NCBI RefSeq assembly: GCF_964340395.1
Contig: NC_135550.1
Coordinates: 16,279,484-16,324,483 of the forward strand
Source of the DNA: Glandiceps talaboti
Taxonomy: Eukaryota > Hemichordata > Enteropneusta > Spengelidae
Direction of reading: 5' to 3'
DNA: 45,000 nucleotides
The notes beneath the pieces are model-generated. The model saw only the letters and a list, made by a program, of their open reading frames with translations. It had not been told where the DNA came from and did no database searches. Below are positions 1-27,477 of the stretch, one piece after another. Made by a program: the position numbers and the translations under genes. Position 1 is the first letter of the stretch. The number at the start of each line of letters is the position of its first letter.

Positions 1-661
1 AATGTACTGTCGTAATGCACAATTCTTACTAGCTATAGCAAATAAATGAGTCTACATTTTAACATTAGGTTTCAAACTCAGTGTATAGTAGACTTGTGGA
101 ACAGTTCAACAGAGACAGTCTCCACAGAGCTATACTCAGTGCCAACAAATCACCACGTACAGTGCAATTTATAAGGTACATCTTTTTCTGGACAAAAGCC
201 TTCGTCATTCATATAACAGACATAGGAACCACTTGAGTTCAATAAAAATGGTTTTTCACGGTCGGGGTGGAAATATATGTATACTCTAGCCACAGTTTTG
301 ACCGGTCATCGAACTATCAAACGTACACATTCAAAATCCGGATGGTCTTTAGAACAGTAATGTATGAACAAGTTTTCATGCACAAATTGTAAGAGTAACG
401 TGAGAAATTGTACTGAATTTCGCAGTAAAACCCGTATATGGAATTGTAATGCCCGTGACAGAACGGTCGTAAGGGTTTGCAATAACTTTAAAAACTATCA
501 AAGGTGAAGTTTCCCACGTTCAAATAACATTTATACGACCTGCTCTGAGTCAGTAAATTGAGAAAAACACAGTTGTGTCATCGCGATTGTCTTCATATTC
601 CGTAACAAAGCAGTGATTCAAAGACGTCATTCTGTTTTACCGCTGTTTTACTTTTAAATAG
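1..661. other. Intron upstream of receptor exon A; nothing recognised
   Basis: I looked for the preceding flytrap exon and found no open stretch with both plausible borders and family residues. This is best read as intron sequence ending in the acceptor at 660-661. Confidence 0.6.
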
Positions 662-16874
<16,213 letters not shown>

Positions 16875-17338
16875 CATAATTAAGTGAGGATGGAAAAACA
16901 CAAAGGTCGTCGAATTGCAAAAAGTTTATTGAACCTGCTGTCGTGCTATCCATGTTGTATTCATATCCGATCCGATCACGATCATTGATCTCAAGAACAC
17001 AAATACGATACAACCGTCCAAATCGCTTGATGGACCACGACATGTTTACAGACATCATTTACGGTATAACTACTGCTTTCTGGCAAAATTTACTTCATTG
17101 ATATATGTTCGCTATTGAAAGGCTAGAAGAGTAGACATTGCCCAAAGGTTTAATCAAATGCAGGCAGTCTTCTCTTTCAATTTCCCAGCCATATTGAAAA
17201 CTTTGCCAATCCTTTGCCGTTTTCATTGTCTGTTTCTATGATTAGAGTGATATGGTATTAGAGCAACTTAAATGTACGATTTACTTGCTTTGTAACATTC
17301 AAAACAGAGTGTTCCTATCTGTAACTCTAGATGTTATA

Positions 17339-17558
17339 GTTGGCTGCGTTACATTTCTGCACGATTGGTGAAAACAATCGCTGAATGATGGTTGAATTGA
17401 ATACCGACTATTCATGGTTACATCGGTATTATGTATTTCTAATGTTATATAACATAGGAAATACATAGTACATATATAACCATGAATAGCCGCTACTCTA
17501 TTCAACCATCACTAAGCGATTGTTTTCACCAATCGTGCAGCAATGTGACGCAGCCAAC
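17339..17558. mobile_element. TA-flanked MITE with about 100-bp inverted arms
   Basis: Ends are GTTGGCTGCG and CGCAGCCAAC, each bordered by TA. The arms share TGCACGATTGGTGAAAACAA, GATGGTTGAAT and CTATTCATGGTTA with scattered mismatches, meeting near TTATATAAC at about 17445. Terminal TA dinucleotides and a small non-coding interior suit a Tc1/mariner-type non-autonomous element. Confidence 0.75.
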
Positions 17559-17681
17559 TACAAAATCAAATGTTAAATATATGTACATATATGTGCATTT
17601 AATAAGGATGAGATGCGGGTTCGTTGATGAATTTTGTCCTTTTTTTTTGCTCATTATGAAGCTTCATGGTATGTGCCATCA

Positions 17682-18203
17682 TTAGGTTAAAAGATTTTTT
17701 GAAAATCGTTTATTTTTTCCATTAATAAATTTGAAATAAAAAAATGACATGAACTCTAACGATATGTGTGTTTTATATGGTTTCATTCCTGAATGTTTAT
17801 GTACAAGGATTTGCATACGTAAAGAAGATTGACAGGAACGTTGATTACAGAAGAGTGTTTTTACATATGCAAATGAGACATAGCTAGTAGGCCTCTGTGC
17901 AATGACTGACGTGACATTATCTCTTTGCTGTGTTGTTGTACAAAACCAATCAAACTCGGTAAATTTGGTTGTAACCAATAAAAAGTAAAAAATACCTCCT
18001 CTGAACCTGGACTTATAGTGCACGTTGATTTTGACCAGTGCATCGGCTAAAAACGTTACAGTAAAGCGGCCTACACTACAGCCTTCAAGTGTGTACCCGA
18101 CGCGACGGCGATGTATTAGATGACGGTTTTCAAGTACCATGCATGTAAAAAAACATACAAATCTCGAATATCTAACAGTATTGCAGGCTAATTGTTTGCG
18201 CAT
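17682..18203 (-). CDS. Unrecognised open reading frame (173 aa)
   Basis: Opens with ATG at 18203 and runs 174 codons including the stop. This is the longest non-repetitive frame in the window. The product is basic and Phe/Thr-rich (for example GCSVGRFTVTFLADALVKIN), without a domain, signal peptide or clear membrane segment that I can name. In AT-rich DNA a frame of this length can arise by chance, and no splice or promoter evidence supports it. I list it because of its length only. Confidence 0.18.
   Translation of the reverse strand: MRKQLACNTVRYSRFVCFFTCMVLENRHLIHRRRVGYTLEGCSVGRFTVTFLADALVKINVHYKSRFRGGIFYFLLVTTKFTEFDWFCTTTQQRDNVTSVIAQRPTSYVSFAYVKTLFCNQRSCQSSLRMQILVHKHSGMKPYKTHISLEFMSFFYFKFINGKNKRFSKNLLT
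17724..17740 (+). terminator. Candidate polyadenylation signals for the receptor gene
   Basis: Two AATAAA hexamers (17724-17729 and 17735-17740) lie about 850 nt past the receptor stop codon. If used, the 3' untranslated region would contain the MITE at 17339-17558. AATAAA is common in AT-rich DNA, so this is only a candidate. Confidence 0.25.
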
Positions 18204-19412
18204 CGAAAATGAACCACGCTATCTTCGAGACTTGAGAGTTCACGTCAGATGCGTGACATTGCATCGGCGATTTCCGGGTATTACATTTCTGTAAGTTTCA
18301 CAGAACGTGGCCGTAGACTAGCTTTGAACTTTCGCGTTGGTGGATTTTGACAACGTCCTCTTCACATACTATATTATATTATTAGGGTTAAGGTCCTATA
18401 AATTGTGGCAACCACACTCTAACGATCGGCTTATCACGGTTCGATCCTTCGTGAACTTTCGAGACACCGAGTCACATGTACTGTAGTAGTACACGTGCGT
18501 AGCGTTGTTTATTTGCTTGTACGATGACGCTGTCTAAACGTAGACGGCAAGCCCATCAAGAATTTGGTACCGAACGATCCTCAAGGCTATACAAGTTATA
18601 AAACGGAGATTTTGAAGGTACAAGTAGTTTAAATAAATGAGGTAATGTCTACTACGACTCCGAGTATCATAAAACGTCACTCGCAGTGGAAGAAAAACTG
18701 TTGACGTGAGTTCGTCAAGTACCATTATTTATACTGTAGTTTTGTAACACTCCTTACAATTTGTATAAAATTCCCGATGTCGTGGTGTGGAAATTTAATT
18801 TCAGGGAAAAGGTTAACTTTTTTTATTGTGTGTCTTCAACGAAACACCAACAACAATTGCGTAGCAACGCCTAATACATGAGCAGGAATATGGCTTCAAA
18901 TCAGAACGTAGCCCATATTCGAGTCAAATCACGAATACCAACTGCGTAGAGCAAGGGCTTCGAATCCAAACCAGAAAGTATACTACTATGTAATGTCGAG
19001 AACGGCACGCGTACCGTATTAAAAGATTAAACCAAAGTCCCCACTCGTAGATGAATAATAGATGACATGACACCTTTATCGCGGGAAACAAACACGTTTC
19101 TATCTGTAGCATTTCATGACCCTCCTAAAATACCCGATTTTCTTCATGTCTGTAGCAAAGCAACGTACACAACCAAATGGCAAGGAAATGAGTAACATAT
19201 TTGCAAGTCACAGAAAAAAGCTGTTGCAATGTCTGTCGAATTTGAAAGCTTTTGTCGGGCGGAAGGAGTCCAATGCAATTGTGTAAATTAGTATTTTCTG
19301 CGTTCTTTATTTTGTATACTGTGTGAAGTTCAAAGCTATTTAACTTTGCGTCAGAACGTCTCAGCTGTGTCAAATTTGGAGACAATACTCGGAGACAGTG
19401 TGTCGAAAAAAT

Positions 19413-19561
19413 GTTCCTCCGGATTATTTAGTTTTTGAGGGAATCAAGAGATATTGCGTTGAGAAGTGTGAAAAGCGGTAATTTATGCAAAAAACACAAA
19501 GATACAACTTTGGATGATTATAACAAGACAATGAGACACAAAATAAAAAATCCGGAGGAAC
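19413..19561. repeat. Short inverted repeat around GTTCCTCCGGATT
   Basis: GTTCCTCCGGATT at 19413-19425 recurs as its exact complement AATCCGGAGGAAC at 19549-19561, with T- or A-rich flanks that also pair partly. It may be a small MITE remnant. Confidence 0.4.
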
Positions 19562-19841
19562 GTTTTTTTGTTTATGTACATAGCTTTCATTTAAAGTCGA
19601 AAAGAAGACTATATTCAACTGTTTGTAAAAGTTAAATAGCTTTAAGTGAAAATCGTAAAAAACAACAACCAGTTTTTGGGTATAGATCAATAATATGGTT
19701 AAAAATGTAAAAAAATCACCACAGAAACCACAACTTCATACAAAGACTCGACATAATTAATGAAAAAATGGTGTATTTATCTTGTCTTTACTGTGAGAGG
19801 TGATGGAGGAAAAATGAGCTGACGAACCTGCATCTCAACCT

Positions 19842-19842
<1 letters not shown>

Positions 19843-19909
<67 letters not shown>

Positions 19910-19914
19910 TATAT
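19843..19914. repeat. (TA)n microsatellite
   Basis: About 70 bp of TA with one C interruption. Confidence 0.97.
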
Positions 19915-20114
19915 GATATTGTACTATTAATGTGCGGTGGATGTATATATGCATACATACATTCCTATTTTTACAGCCATATATAGGCAATATCAAACAT
20001 GATTTACAGTTACATGCAGTTATGTCTAAATGCAAACTCAGTCAAGACGAGTGATATACATTTACCCCTTGTAATTTGTGTCCTGGTATGGGTTAAAACC
20101 TACTTCTTGTCATC

Positions 20115-20885
20115 GTGTTATATTATCAATTATTTATCGATTATTGTGATTCTACTAAACATATCATAAACAAGTCTTCGTTGAAGACATATATACCACT
20201 TAGTCACATCACCTTAATGATGGCAGCAGCTGTGAAGTGTAAGCTCTTGCTGTATACCGATAATTCTTCATTATTGTTAACTGGCAAAGATGTGACTGAG
20301 ATACAGGTGACTTTGAGTAGTGAACTCTTCTCGATTCAGGAATAGTTAATTGACAATCAGCAGTCTCTGCATTGAGTGAATCCTTAAAAAAAAGCTGCTT
20401 AGTCAAAGCGGACAGTTACCTATCTAGGAGTGACGTTAGACCAGTCCCAATCAGGTGACGTCATTGCAAACGCAATTTATCACTAAGTATTCGAAAAAAA
20501 TAAAACTTCTCTTCAGAAAGGATTAACGGATCTAAGTCTTCATTAGGGGGTGGGTGGGGGGTATTTGATTTCTGTAGAACGCACATTAGGGTAGACGTAT
20601 TCCACAAAAAGGGACAGAGTGTCAACCAATTCTCAAATTAAATCACATGTTTAACATCTATAATTTCTATGCACCTCATAACATTAGAAACCAAGTACAC
20701 ATATACAGAAGTAGATATATCAGAAATAACATTTCATACTTCAAGATTCCCAGACTGAAGTGCTGTAGCAATCACTCGTTTAGGTACACTGTACTGCTAC
20801 TGCTGTATGGAACCGTTTACCACTGTCAACAAGACCGTCTCATTCTAAAAGTGTATTCAAGAAATCGGTTAAAAATCACTTAATG
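20115..20885 (+). pseudogene. LINE reverse transcriptase remnant (CR1/Jockey-like)
   Basis: Translating in shifting + frames gives VKCKLLLYTDNSSLLLTGKD, followed by IQVTLSSELFSIQE, a stop, then a D-N-x-x-S-L-H block, SYLSRSDVR-type and GDVIANAIYH pieces. Near the end comes FKIPRLKCCSNHSFRYT with a late YSRNRLKIT. This order (catalytic Y-x-D-D region, LS-EL-SI-EWL, YLGV-LD, and the closing F-YT/LP/FK-LK region) is the palm-thumb and C-terminal part of non-LTR retrotransposon polymerases. The YADD box reads YTDN and several frameshifts and stops are present, so it is dead. It is 5' truncated, as is usual for LINE insertions. Confidence 0.75.
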
Positions 20886-20961
20886 TCTCAAACATTAAAT
20901 GCTTGCCAACAGTAAAAATGAGTGATGTAATATTATCAGTTGCAGTGTCATTTTCAGGAGT

Positions 20962-21021
20962 TATTTTTTTTCCTTCCGTAAGGAAGGAGATACTTTAGGG
21001 GCAGAAATGTCTGTGTGTGTA

Positions 21022-21077
<56 letters not shown>

Positions 21078-21195
21078 ATCGTTTTCTCCAAAACGACTGG
21101 GTCAATTGATGTGAAATTTGGTACATATCTTCTTTATGGGAAAAGGAAGATCTGATTAGGTTTTGGTAAACATCCAATAAATTTTAATTACTCAT
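20962..21195 (+). mobile_element. Solo head of the CCGTAAGG repeat element
   Basis: Begins with the small hairpin CCTTCCGTAAGGAAGG. This is followed by GGGGCAGAAATGTCTGTGTG, a (TG)n run (21009-21077), AAAACGACTGGGTCAATTGA, GTGAAATTTGG and CTGATTAGGTTTTGG. The same order occurs at 39574-39780. The tandem ~147-bp units found there are absent, so this is either a truncated or an unexpanded copy. Confidence 0.7.
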
Positions 21196-21219
21196 TTGCA
21201 TACTCAACGGTTGTTTGTA

Positions 21220-21390
21220 TGTATCTCTCTCTCTCTCTCTCTCTTTTCTCTCTCTCTCTCCACGTCTCTATCTGGATGTCTATCTGGATGGCTGCCTGTC
21301 TGAATGCATAATGTATGTATCTGTGTATGTATGTATGTATATATGTATATGTGCAGGCATGTATGTATGTATGTATGTATGTATGCACAT
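21220..21390. repeat. (CT)n, CTGGATG and (GTAT)n simple repeats
   Basis: CT run at 21220-21262, three TCTGGATG/GATGGCTG-like units, then GTAT units at 21310-21388. Confidence 0.9.
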
Positions 21391-21399
21391 TTACATTTT

Positions 21400-24100
21400 A
21401 CCCAAACTTCCTTCAATTATGTGAGCAGAATTCTTTGCCTGCCGCCATTAAGATTTTTTTGAAATGGGGGTCCACAATGGAAATAATCATTTCTTATTTA
21501 ATCCTCGACAGTACATGTATTTGTATGTTTTGACTATATTCTATATAATTGTCAAATAAATAAATCTAACAAAACCTAATAGTTTAGGGTAATAAAGTAT
21601 ATTTTCAGAGAAAATATGACTGTTATCGGTGAAAAATTATACGAGCTTCAAATTAATTCACGTTTCTCGGTGTGAGCTAATTCCCGACTTGCGGACCAAG
21701 AACGATCCTGGCGTGTTGTACGCGAGATTGATTGCGTGGTGAGATATGACTTCAGCTGCCCCAGCACGATCTTAGCAAAGAGGCGTATCCGTCATCGTAA
21801 TATAATAACTAATGAATTACAAATGGTTGGATAAAGAAGATAGAATTAGTACCAAATGTATATTGAGAAAAAAGAACCGATATATCTTATCTTATCAACT
21901 GCAACGCCTTCAATCTATATGTAGGTAGATAAAGCTCACGACGTTTACAACAAAGAACACGTCCAACCTCTATAACGATTCTTGCATATATGTGGCGTGA
22001 TATATGTAAAAAAACCGAGTTCACCCTAACCCCATCGACCACTAGCACCAAAACCCGCCCCAACCCCAGCGCAATCCCCACAAACACGGTTATTGTTGTA
22101 AGCTTACTTCTCGGTATATCATTGAATTTTCCGAAATACTTCCTAATTATTATAAAATGAGTTTCTTCTCGTCAGTAATTCGGCCAACGTGGTATCCACA
22201 ACTGATATCAGCGATGCCACATTGCCTTCTCAAACACCACTCATATGTATATGCACTGTAGACGTATAGTACACCTCATCACAATGCATGCTTTATGCAT
22301 AGCCCAATCAAGGGTACCATTGAAAATCGGAAATATGGGAACTAAACAGCATTTCAATCATCTTGGCAATGAAAACAGACAATAAGTGTATATCATAAAG
22401 TGGAATACTTTATCTATTTGTAGGATGTGTGTATATATTGTTATATCACATTCACATGAAAATGTGTATTTTAAACATACCTACGAATGTGTAGTCACAA
22501 TCAAAAATCGTGGTTGCTCAGATCTTTCCAGAGAAATTGTTTTAAACACCTTATATTATACAGAGAAAGAGAGATAACAAAATGTAGAGACATTGAGCAT
22601 ACCTAATTAGGGACCCCAGCGCCCAATAGAATCCGTATGTACCAGCTATTCAACGGTTTATATATGTATACCAATATTACAACTGCAGAACGTAAACTGG
22701 AGGGCATATAGGATTTTGTTTTAATCAGTTACCGTTGTGGATAAATAACGTATCTTCTGAAGACTAATAACGGTTGTTTTCTTCCGAATCGCCAAAATAA
22801 CATGGGTACTTCTTAAGATGCATATTCCTCAAGGTATCTGAAGCAAAAAAAATTTTAATAATGGATTCCATATAACGATACTCTGAATGAGGTCTGTTCC
22901 ATCCTATGTTTGAAGGATTTCATCCTATGGGCTTATATAAAGGCAGTGGATATTTTATACTGTCTTAAGGAATAAACTCTTGAGAAGTGGTGTGTGTGGA
23001 GTGGAAAAACAGGTAAAATAAGGCCCAAATATGTCGCAGTCATCGATCTCTTGGTAACAATTTGAAAACAATGGAAGGCACTCTATTATATATGTTAACT
23101 AAAATGTTCACAGGGGATGTATGATGACAAAGGATATAGAGCAAGTTGTGTTTGTTGCCATGACTACATCGATAATTTTGACAAGATTTGAATCTAGTTG
23201 ATAACTTTAAAGTTTAACTAAGTCTTGTGCTTTTAGTCGTCTTTTTATGTGTGATAGCGAGGTGTGTGCAGATATTGTCTGTCTGTCTCTGATTGTCTCT
23301 GTCTCTCTAACTCTCGCGCGGTCTCTGACTGACTGACTGTCTGTCTGTCTGTCTGTCTGTCTCTGATTGTTTCTTACTACTATCTATATTAACACTAGAG
23401 ACCAACCTTGACTCAACTGGTTGAATTGAATTGAATGTTTTAATCATTTTTTCATATCCTACATTTTACAAAACTTGATAGGTCAAGGTAGACAACAAAG
23501 CAAAAACTTGCAACCGTGCCGTGTCAAGGTTAAGTCAGTGAAAAATCGTGACAACAGTTTCATTTGAGTGAAATTTAATGCCGTGGGCATGTACATGTAT
23601 TGTATATTTATTTGTCGGCACAAACCTTGGCGACAGAAGAAAACATACATTCAACACACCTGACATTTTGATCAAACAGATTCTCTTTTTTCGCTATTAG
23701 AAGTCTGAGATGAAAAGGAAAATATATGAAAAGGAATTCTTTTTGTGAGGAAACGAAATAAATATGAACGAACCAGGGTCGTGATCGGTGCAGGTGGACA
23801 CCTTGTCTTTAACTAGTCCCCATTTTTTGTCAATATTCAATAGCTAAAATCCAAATAAAATGTTCGTTAATTCTAATTGTGATAGATGTGATTAAAAGGT
23901 GTGATTGAATAATTCACAAAAAGATCCAGAATTCAACTATGGGTTGGTTTCTACATTATTGGTACCCAAAAAGTTTTTTCATCAAGTAATTATATATTAA
24001 GTAATATGTGTAGATTGAAATTACTTTCCTGAACTTTCTAAGCAGCTTTACTTATCTTTTTTCCCTCCATTAATTAATCAGTATTTAAAGGGTTTGGTGA
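21400..24100. other. Intergenic stretch, nothing recognised except simple repeats
   Basis: About 2.7 kb of AT-rich sequence. A CTGT/TGAC simple repeat is present at 23274-23372. No exon, RNA gene or element end can be supported. Confidence 0.55.
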
Positions 24101-24102
24101 GT

Positions 24103-24200
24103 ATTTGTAAAAAAAAAAAAAGTTTTGTGAAGTCTCGCAAGAAATAGTGATTGTGGAAACTGGCATCAACTTAAAAAGACGATATAAAACTGTTCTTCCA
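24103..24200 (+). mobile_element. MITE family A, internal fragment joined to a LINE
   Basis: GTGAAGTCTCGCAAGAAATA, GGAAACTGGCATCAACTTAA and CTGTTCTTCCAATCTG match the middle of the copies at 25370-25460 and 28555-28630. Similarity stops abruptly at about 24200, where the LINE begins. Either the LINE landed inside this copy or they moved together. Confidence 0.7.
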
Positions 24201-24959
24201 ATCTGGTGGTGTACTACAAATATTTTGGAGCTAAATGTGTCCAACACAAAAGAGATGACCATTGACTTTCGTCGAAATGCAGTGCCCATTGTGATTAATT
24301 AATGGTGAGCCTGTTGAACAGGTGGTGTCTTACAAATATCGTGGTTTGAACCTTGACAACAAACTCTCATTTACACATCATACTACAGCTGTCCAAAAGA
24401 AATGCCAAAGCGTTTACATGTGCTTCGCCGGTGACGCTCTTTCAACATAGATGCTAAACTGCTTCTGCTACTCTATCGTAGCATTATTGAACCTCTTTTA
24501 ACTTATTGTAACATCTGTTATTTCCCTCTGCTCTCTGTTGTCAATCGAAATAAACTTCTGAAAATTTCTTTCACTGCTGCTAAAATTGTGGACATGCCTA
24601 CTCCTGCTCTCTCCGATCTTACTGATCGTGCAATACTGCGCAAGGCACGTGTGATTGCTGTTGACGACAAACATCCACTTTATGCATATTTTGATATTCT
24701 CCCATCTGGCCGAAGATACTGCTGTCTTAAATGCTCCAAAGTTCGTTACAGCAAGAGTTTTGTCCCGTCAGCCGTCAGATTGTTAAATCAATGCTAAGTT
24801 GTATTTGTGTACTAAGTGTATTTGTATTTGTATTTGTATCTGTATCTGTATCTGTATCTGTATCTGTATTTGTATTTGTATTTGTATTTGTATTTGTATT
24901 TGTGTAGTTGTGTCGCTTGGACTTTTGTGAGTTGTATACTACATATCCTTGAGGACCAA

Positions 24960-24994
<35 letters not shown>

Positions 24995-24995
24995 A
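24198..24995 (+). pseudogene. LINE 3' end: reverse-transcriptase C-terminal region and (AAAT)n tail
   Basis: Pieces in + frames: LELNVSNTKEMTIDFRR, then VSYKYRGLNLDNKLSFTHHT, AVQKKCQSVY, a frameshift, and MPTPALSDLTDRAILRKA followed by HPLYAYFDILPSGRRYCCLK and SFVPSAVRLLNQC. This reproduces the C-terminal order of non-LTR retrotransposon polymerases (L-N-x-x-K-T-K-E, Y-K-Y-L-G, HPL-FxLLPSGRR, SF-P-A-R-L-LN). Stops and frameshifts make it inactive. After the stop come a (TGTATT/TGTATC)n block (24816-24903) and an AATAAATAAATA tail (24957-24995), the expected 3' terminus. Confidence 0.85.
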
Positions 24996-25042
24996 TACTA
25001 CTACTACTACTACTACTAATAATAATAATAATAATAATAATA

Positions 25043-25078
<36 letters not shown>
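24996..25078. repeat. (TAC)n then (AAT)n microsatellite
   Basis: Follows directly on the LINE tail. The poly-tyrosine frame on the minus strand is a repeat artefact. Confidence 0.95.
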
Positions 25079-25262
25079 TATTGGCAGAATCTTAAGATTT
25101 AACGATGTAGGTTTGTCATCATACTTAACAATGTTAGCACCCAAAAGAAATATAATCTCACTAAGCTTACAACACAGTACAATGCTTGCAATATCCAACA
25201 AAGTTTCTTTGGCGTCTCCAGAAGAAATGGAAGCTCGTATGATCATTACGTCATAACATAAT

Positions 25263-25623
25263 GCCTAAAAAAATATTTGTTTGGTTCTGGTTACCCGACC
25301 CTACCTAGCTTTCCACTGCCGACCCTAAACTTTTTTTGTACGTATTCGAGAAAAAATAAACAAATTCGCAAAAATTGCGAAGTCTCACGAGAAATAGTAG
25401 ATGCGGAAACTGACATCAACTTAAAAAGACAAAATAAAACTGTTCTTTCAATCTGTAATGGCTGTACATCTGATGGTAAGAAATAAATAACACAGAGACC
25501 ATTTGGAAAACCTAAAGTAGACACTCACACAGAAAGAAATTAATGAAATAAAATAAAAAGCTACCTACCTCACCTATTCTAAAGATTAGTGCAATCGGAA
25601 CCACACATTTTTTTATTAGGCCT
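25263..25623 (+). mobile_element. MITE family A, full-length copy 1 (about 360 bp)
   Basis: The left end GCCTAAAAAAATATTTGTTT with GGTTCTGGTTAC pairs with the right end, which read in reverse is AGGCCTAATAAAAAAATGTG with TGGTTCCGATT. Subterminal CTACCTAGCTT and its complement extend the symmetry. The middle contains GAAGTCTCACGAGAAATAGT and CAACTTAAAAAGACAAAATA, shared by all family members. No transposase is present. Confidence 0.82.
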
Positions 25624-25737
25624 AATAAGTCTGTGGTGGCTCCTTTTCCATCGCACTGTTGGTTGAGAAGTGAGAAGCTATATAAGTACTATAGTATTCC
25701 TATATAAGTACTATATAAGTACTATAGTATATATATA

Positions 25738-26223
25738 GTATTCAATTTGAACTTTTGTTCCAAACACAACTAGAAAATTTACCTGAAATTTTCGACTGTA
25801 CACTTCAGTCTTTGTCAACAGATTGACCCACTATTCAGCACACGTGACCTTACAGGACACGTGAGCCTAATAAGGGGTCAAAGGTGCCTGGAAGTTTGTA
25901 TCGTCCCCCGTCTCTGTTTAGTGATGGTTTGAGTGCTCGGATGTAAATAGCTTCTTTCACTCCCCGTTCAAAATATCTGGTTTCAGTGTCCAGTATCTTC
26001 ACTTCATTTATGTTAACCGAGTGACCGGGTGATTCAATGTGGATGTGTTGGGAGACCTCTGATGTGCTGGAACTAGGTCTTCTGTGTTCCAAAAATCTGG
26101 TCTTGAGTGATCTCTCAGTTTCCCCTATATATGAATCTTTGCATTGGCCTGTGTTGGTCTGGCCCTGGCAAGGAATTTGGTACACTACTCCACATACATG
26201 TTCCTTTTTTGTATTGCTCGGTT
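25738..26223 (-). mobile_element. Penelope-like retroelement, 3' part
   Basis: Read on the minus strand, the GIY-YIG endonuclease frame is followed by its stop and a short 3' region containing ACTGAAGTGTACAGTCGAAA, then TTTCTAGTTGTGTTTGG. The last part recurs at 13436-13490, showing it belongs to a dispersed family. The reverse-transcriptase part is missing: similarity ends just after the upstream stop at 26222-26224. Confidence 0.82.
25850..26221 (-). pseudogene. GIY-YIG endonuclease domain of a Penelope-like element (truncated)
   Basis: Uninterrupted for about 120 codons from the upstream stop. EHVCGVVYQIPCQG is followed by the spaced cysteine and SYIGETERSLKTRFLEHRR, then SQHIHIESPGH, VKILDTETRYFERGVKEAIY and LKPSLNRDGGRYKLP, ending DPLL. 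It keeps the YIG motif, the arginine of TRF, the glutamate of KEAI and the asparagine of LNRDGG, that is, the residues expected to build the nuclease site. Such domains nick target DNA for Penelope-type retrotransposition. No start codon and no polymerase domain are present, so it is a fragment, though a fairly young one, because the frame is intact. Confidence 0.88.
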
Positions 26224-26244
26224 AGCTTACACTGTACATCAACA

Positions 26245-26286
26245 TCTCCCGACGAGTGATTTACTCACGAAACAGGCTTGTAGAGA
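26245..26286 (+). ncRNA. Hammerhead-ribozyme-like fold
   Basis: The sequence fits a type I hammerhead. Stem I is TCTC (26245-26248) with GAGA (26283-26286). The core strand CCGACGA (26249-26255) differs from the canonical CUGANGA only by C for U at position 4. Stem II is GTGA/TCAC (26256-26259, 26265-26268) and is followed by GAAA. Stem III is ACA/TGT closing loop GGCT. The cleavage triplet is GTA (26280-26282). Hammerheads of this short-stem-III kind are known in Penelope-like elements. Here it is on the strand opposite to the adjoining endonuclease frame, which suggests an inverted element end. The core change may weaken or abolish cleavage. Confidence 0.6.
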
Positions 26287-26386
26287 CGAAAAACCCGACT
26301 TGACTTTCTTCTACCCTCAACATATACTCCGCTCTGCGTGCAGACGTATCGAGCACTGTACTACGGACAAATCTTACCACTGACTT

Positions 26387-26531
<145 letters not shown>

Positions 26532-27477
26532 TACTATTTTACTATCCAAAAAAATAAGCAAAAATAACATTTAAGTTGATCACAGCCTCGAATAATATTC
26601 CTAACTTTAAATTCTAAAATGTGCATTAGAAACACACTGAACAGGTTATGTCTTCTCTCGAGACTTTTATACAAATATGCCAAGCAAGACTTCTTTTTTT
26701 AAGTCTCAAACGCAAAATAATTTTAAAAGTCATCGTAGGCTTCCTTCCTGCATCACAGTCAAATAATATATTATAACCAATGGCTACAGGCACGCGGTGC
26801 TCGTTAGAAGAAAGATGATATACATGGTCGTCTTCCAGCCCTATATCCCCTTCCTTTCATACTCATCATCTAAAATATTGCTTTTAAAATATACCAAAGA
26901 GTAATACACTAATGACGATGATACCTTGCTTTTGTCTGTACCTTTGACAAATAAAGAATATTTTGGTTTGCGGTTGCCATGGAAATCGGGAACTCTGACG
27001 TTAAGCGTAAGCTGAAAGAAAACAGAATTGTGACCTATAAACTGACATTAAGATCTCACCAGTATAAAACTTGCTTGGCTCGGTTAGCTTACACTTACCT
27101 AGCCAGCTCTGACTCTAGGTACTTCTTACTGCGTTTCCATAGTTTAGATATTTGATCAATTCATGGTGTGCTTTCTGATTTCATAATCTGTTTCAATATC
27201 GAAGGTTTTGGTTCTTGAAAGGAATAAAGCGATATTATTCATAGCATGCTTCAGTATTCTACATCATATCTTGTTTGATTTTATCTGTGATAATTGAAAA
27301 CAATTTTTTTATCATAAATCAAATTTTACAGGAAATATGGATTTCGCTTTGTTTGAGTTCTTTTTCACCCACAAAGATGTGATTTTGAAACTATTAACGT
27401 TAGGCACAAAAATTACATTTTCATCTTCAGAAATATATAGCTATTGAATATTACGTGTGTGGTTGTTTTTCATGCAG
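26532..27477. other. Intergenic stretch; an 18-bp direct repeat only
   Basis: GCTCGGTTAGCTTACACT at 27078-27095 repeats 26216-26233 exactly. Nothing else recognised. Confidence 0.5.

Larger units (their letters stand above)
17561..19840. other. Intergenic stretch with no recognised gene
   Basis: Contains the 174-codon minus-strand reading frame listed separately and a short inverted repeat near 19413/19549. The part at 18200-18560 is richer in CG dinucleotides than the rest and could be regulatory; that is only an impression. Confidence 0.5.

Noticed and set aside
24588-24797. Separate gene of 69 codons
   Set aside because: DLTDRAILRKA, LPSGRRY and SFVPSAVRLLN identify it as the C-terminal end of a LINE polymerase.
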